From Clostridiales bacterium (lineage in GTDB: Bacteria > Bacillota_A > Clostridia > Saccharofermentanales > Saccharofermentanaceae): 14,715 bases of DNA. Below the pieces are notes generated by a model, which saw nothing but the letters and a program-made list of their open reading frames with translations, made no database searches and had not been told where the DNA came from. Below, piece after piece: positions 13,787-14,715 of this stretch. Positions within the stretch are counted from its first letter, which is position 1. Each line of letters starts with the position of its first letter. The position numbers and the translations under genes are program-made. The DNA is taken from positions 1 through 14,715 of the forward strand of contig JAFYJX010000012.1 of the NCBI GenBank assembly GCA_017537905.1, written 5' to 3'.

Positions 13787-14715
13787 ATGCCCAGAAAGAA
13801 GAATGAAGAGGAACCCAAGGATACAATAGTAAGTCTTGTTAAGCTCCTCGCTGAAGAAAGAGACATCGACGAAGAGGAAGTATTCCAGGCGATCGAGAGC
13901 GGTCTTGTTGCAGCATACAGACGTGAGTTCGGCGGCAACAAGCAGGACATCAAGTCAGTAAGCGCCGAGATCGACAGAGAGACAGGCGAGATCTACGTTT
14001 ATAAGCTCGCTGAGGTCGTTGATGATGTAGTTGACGAGGCTAACGAGATTTCCATCGAAGACGCGAAAGAGCTTGGCTATGAAGACGTTGAAGTCGGAGA
14101 CGAGATCGAGATCGGTATCGACGTTGAAGATTTGGGACGCTTAGCTGCAAGCGCTGCAAAGAATGCAATCAACCAGAAGCTCAGAGATGCTGAGAGCCTT
14201 AAGATCGAGAAGGAGTTCTCAGGCAAGATCGGTGAGATCACATCAGGCACTATCGTTCGTAAGGACGCTAGAAACGTATACGTAAACATCGGCCGTGCAG
14301 AGGCTATCGTTAAGCTCGACGGTCAGATCAGAAACAACAGAAACGAACATTACGATCAGGACAGGATCATGAAGTTCCTCGTTATGGGCGTTGAAGAAGC
14401 TAACGGCAGACCTTCCGTTGTTCTCTCCAGAACAGACGCAAGACTCGTAACAAAGCTTTTCGAGCTTGAGGTACCTGAGATCAAGGCTGGCGACGTTATC
14501 ATCAGATCCGTTGCTAGAGAAGCAGGTTCCAGAACAAAGGTTGCTGTTTACTCAAAAGATCCCGATATCGATGCAAAGGGTTCATGCGTTGGTCAGAGAG
14601 GACAGAGAGTCCAGCAGATCATGAACGAACTCGCTGAAGAGAAGATCGACATCGTTGACAGGAAGGAAGATCCAGCACTCTTTATCAGCGAAGCTTTGCA
14701 GCCTGCAAATGTTTC
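13787..14715 (+). CDS. nusA: Transcription termination/antitermination factor NusA, 3' end missing
   Basis: Binds RNA polymerase and promotes pausing, intrinsic termination and antitermination. The window holds the first 309 residues; the gene runs off the right edge. The N-terminal polymerase-binding domain (1 to about 135) includes LLAEERDIDEEEVFQAIESG and LVAAYRREFG. The S1 domain follows (about 146-215: GKIGEITSGTIVRKDARNVY, then VNIGRAEAIV). KH1 begins about 225 with RLVTKLFELEVPEI, the KH signature SVAREAGSRTKVAVYS and the GxxG-type GSCVGQRGQR (266-275). Ribosome site AGGAGG (13773-13778) is 8 bases before the ATG at 13787. The charged start MPRKKNEEEPKD is a short extension over many NusA proteins. 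Confidence 0.96.
   Translation, partial: MPRKKNEEEPKDTIVSLVKLLAEERDIDEEEVFQAIESGLVAAYRREFGGNKQDIKSVSAEIDRETGEIYVYKLAEVVDDVVDEANEISIEDAKELGYEDVEVGDEIEIGIDVEDLGRLAASAAKNAINQKLRDAESLKIEKEFSGKIGEITSGTIVRKDARNVYVNIGRAEAIVKLDGQIRNNRNEHYDQDRIMKFLVMGVEEANGRPSVVLSRTDARLVTKLFELEVPEIKAGDVIIRSVAREAGSRTKVAVYSKDPDIDAKGSCVGQRGQRVQQIMNELAEEKIDIVDRKEDPALFISEALQPANV

Noticed and set aside
1..14715. tRNA or rRNA genes, T-box or known riboswitch
   Set aside because: No cloverleaf, rRNA-like stretch, T-box TGGNACC-type sequence or recognisable aptamer was seen on either strand; absence is by eye only.

Overview
The window looks like a chromosomal core segment of a low-to-mid GC Firmicute of class Clostridia, probably an anaerobic gut or rumen lineage. 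The grounds are strong AGGAGG-type ribosome sites, a clostripain-family peptidase, a long-form HPF, a YhbD/DUF4004 regulator, choline-binding-type repeats on a polysaccharide deacetylase, a DUF2974/Mbeg1-like lipase, and a rimP-nusA operon. Genus is not decidable from the sequence alone. I see no rRNA, tRNA, CRISPR array, IS element or prophage gene.

Layout. (1) 1-4862: the 3' part of a membrane-anchored clostripain-like (C11) protease, then ilvB and ilvN (acetolactate synthase), tightly spaced and probably cotranscribed. (2) 4863-5601: hpf with its own promoter region and two tandem terminators. (3) 5602-6264: a repeat-bearing leader and a small YunG-like protein. (4) 6360-9418: a two-gene envelope unit, a secreted deacetylase with wall-binding repeats followed 14 bp later by a lipase-like alpha/beta hydrolase with membrane helices. 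(5) 9419-10304: a monocistronic gene for an Ala/Lys-rich coiled-coil membrane protein with an extended -10 promoter and a terminator. (6) 10397-11467: a pair of regulators, YhbD-like and ArsR-like, with a terminator. (7) 11468-11668: an AT-rich nested inverted-repeat element, then a small lipoprotein gene. (8) 12066-13072, minus strand: a small P-loop protein and mscL, each followed by a terminator. (9) 13073-14715: a divergent promoter region, then rimP (TTG start) and nusA, which runs off the window; the rimP leader carries a terminator-like hairpin.

Functionally the window mixes housekeeping functions (branched-chain amino acid synthesis, ribosome hibernation, 30S maturation, transcription elongation, osmotic safety valve) with envelope functions (C11 protease, wall-binding deacetylase, membrane lipase, coiled-coil membrane protein, lipoprotein). 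No complete new defence or metabolic system is visible. The strongest non-coding oddities are the 23-bp perfect inverted repeat at 11472-11585 with six copies of an AARRGTATT-like site, and the probable attenuator in the rimP-nusA leader.
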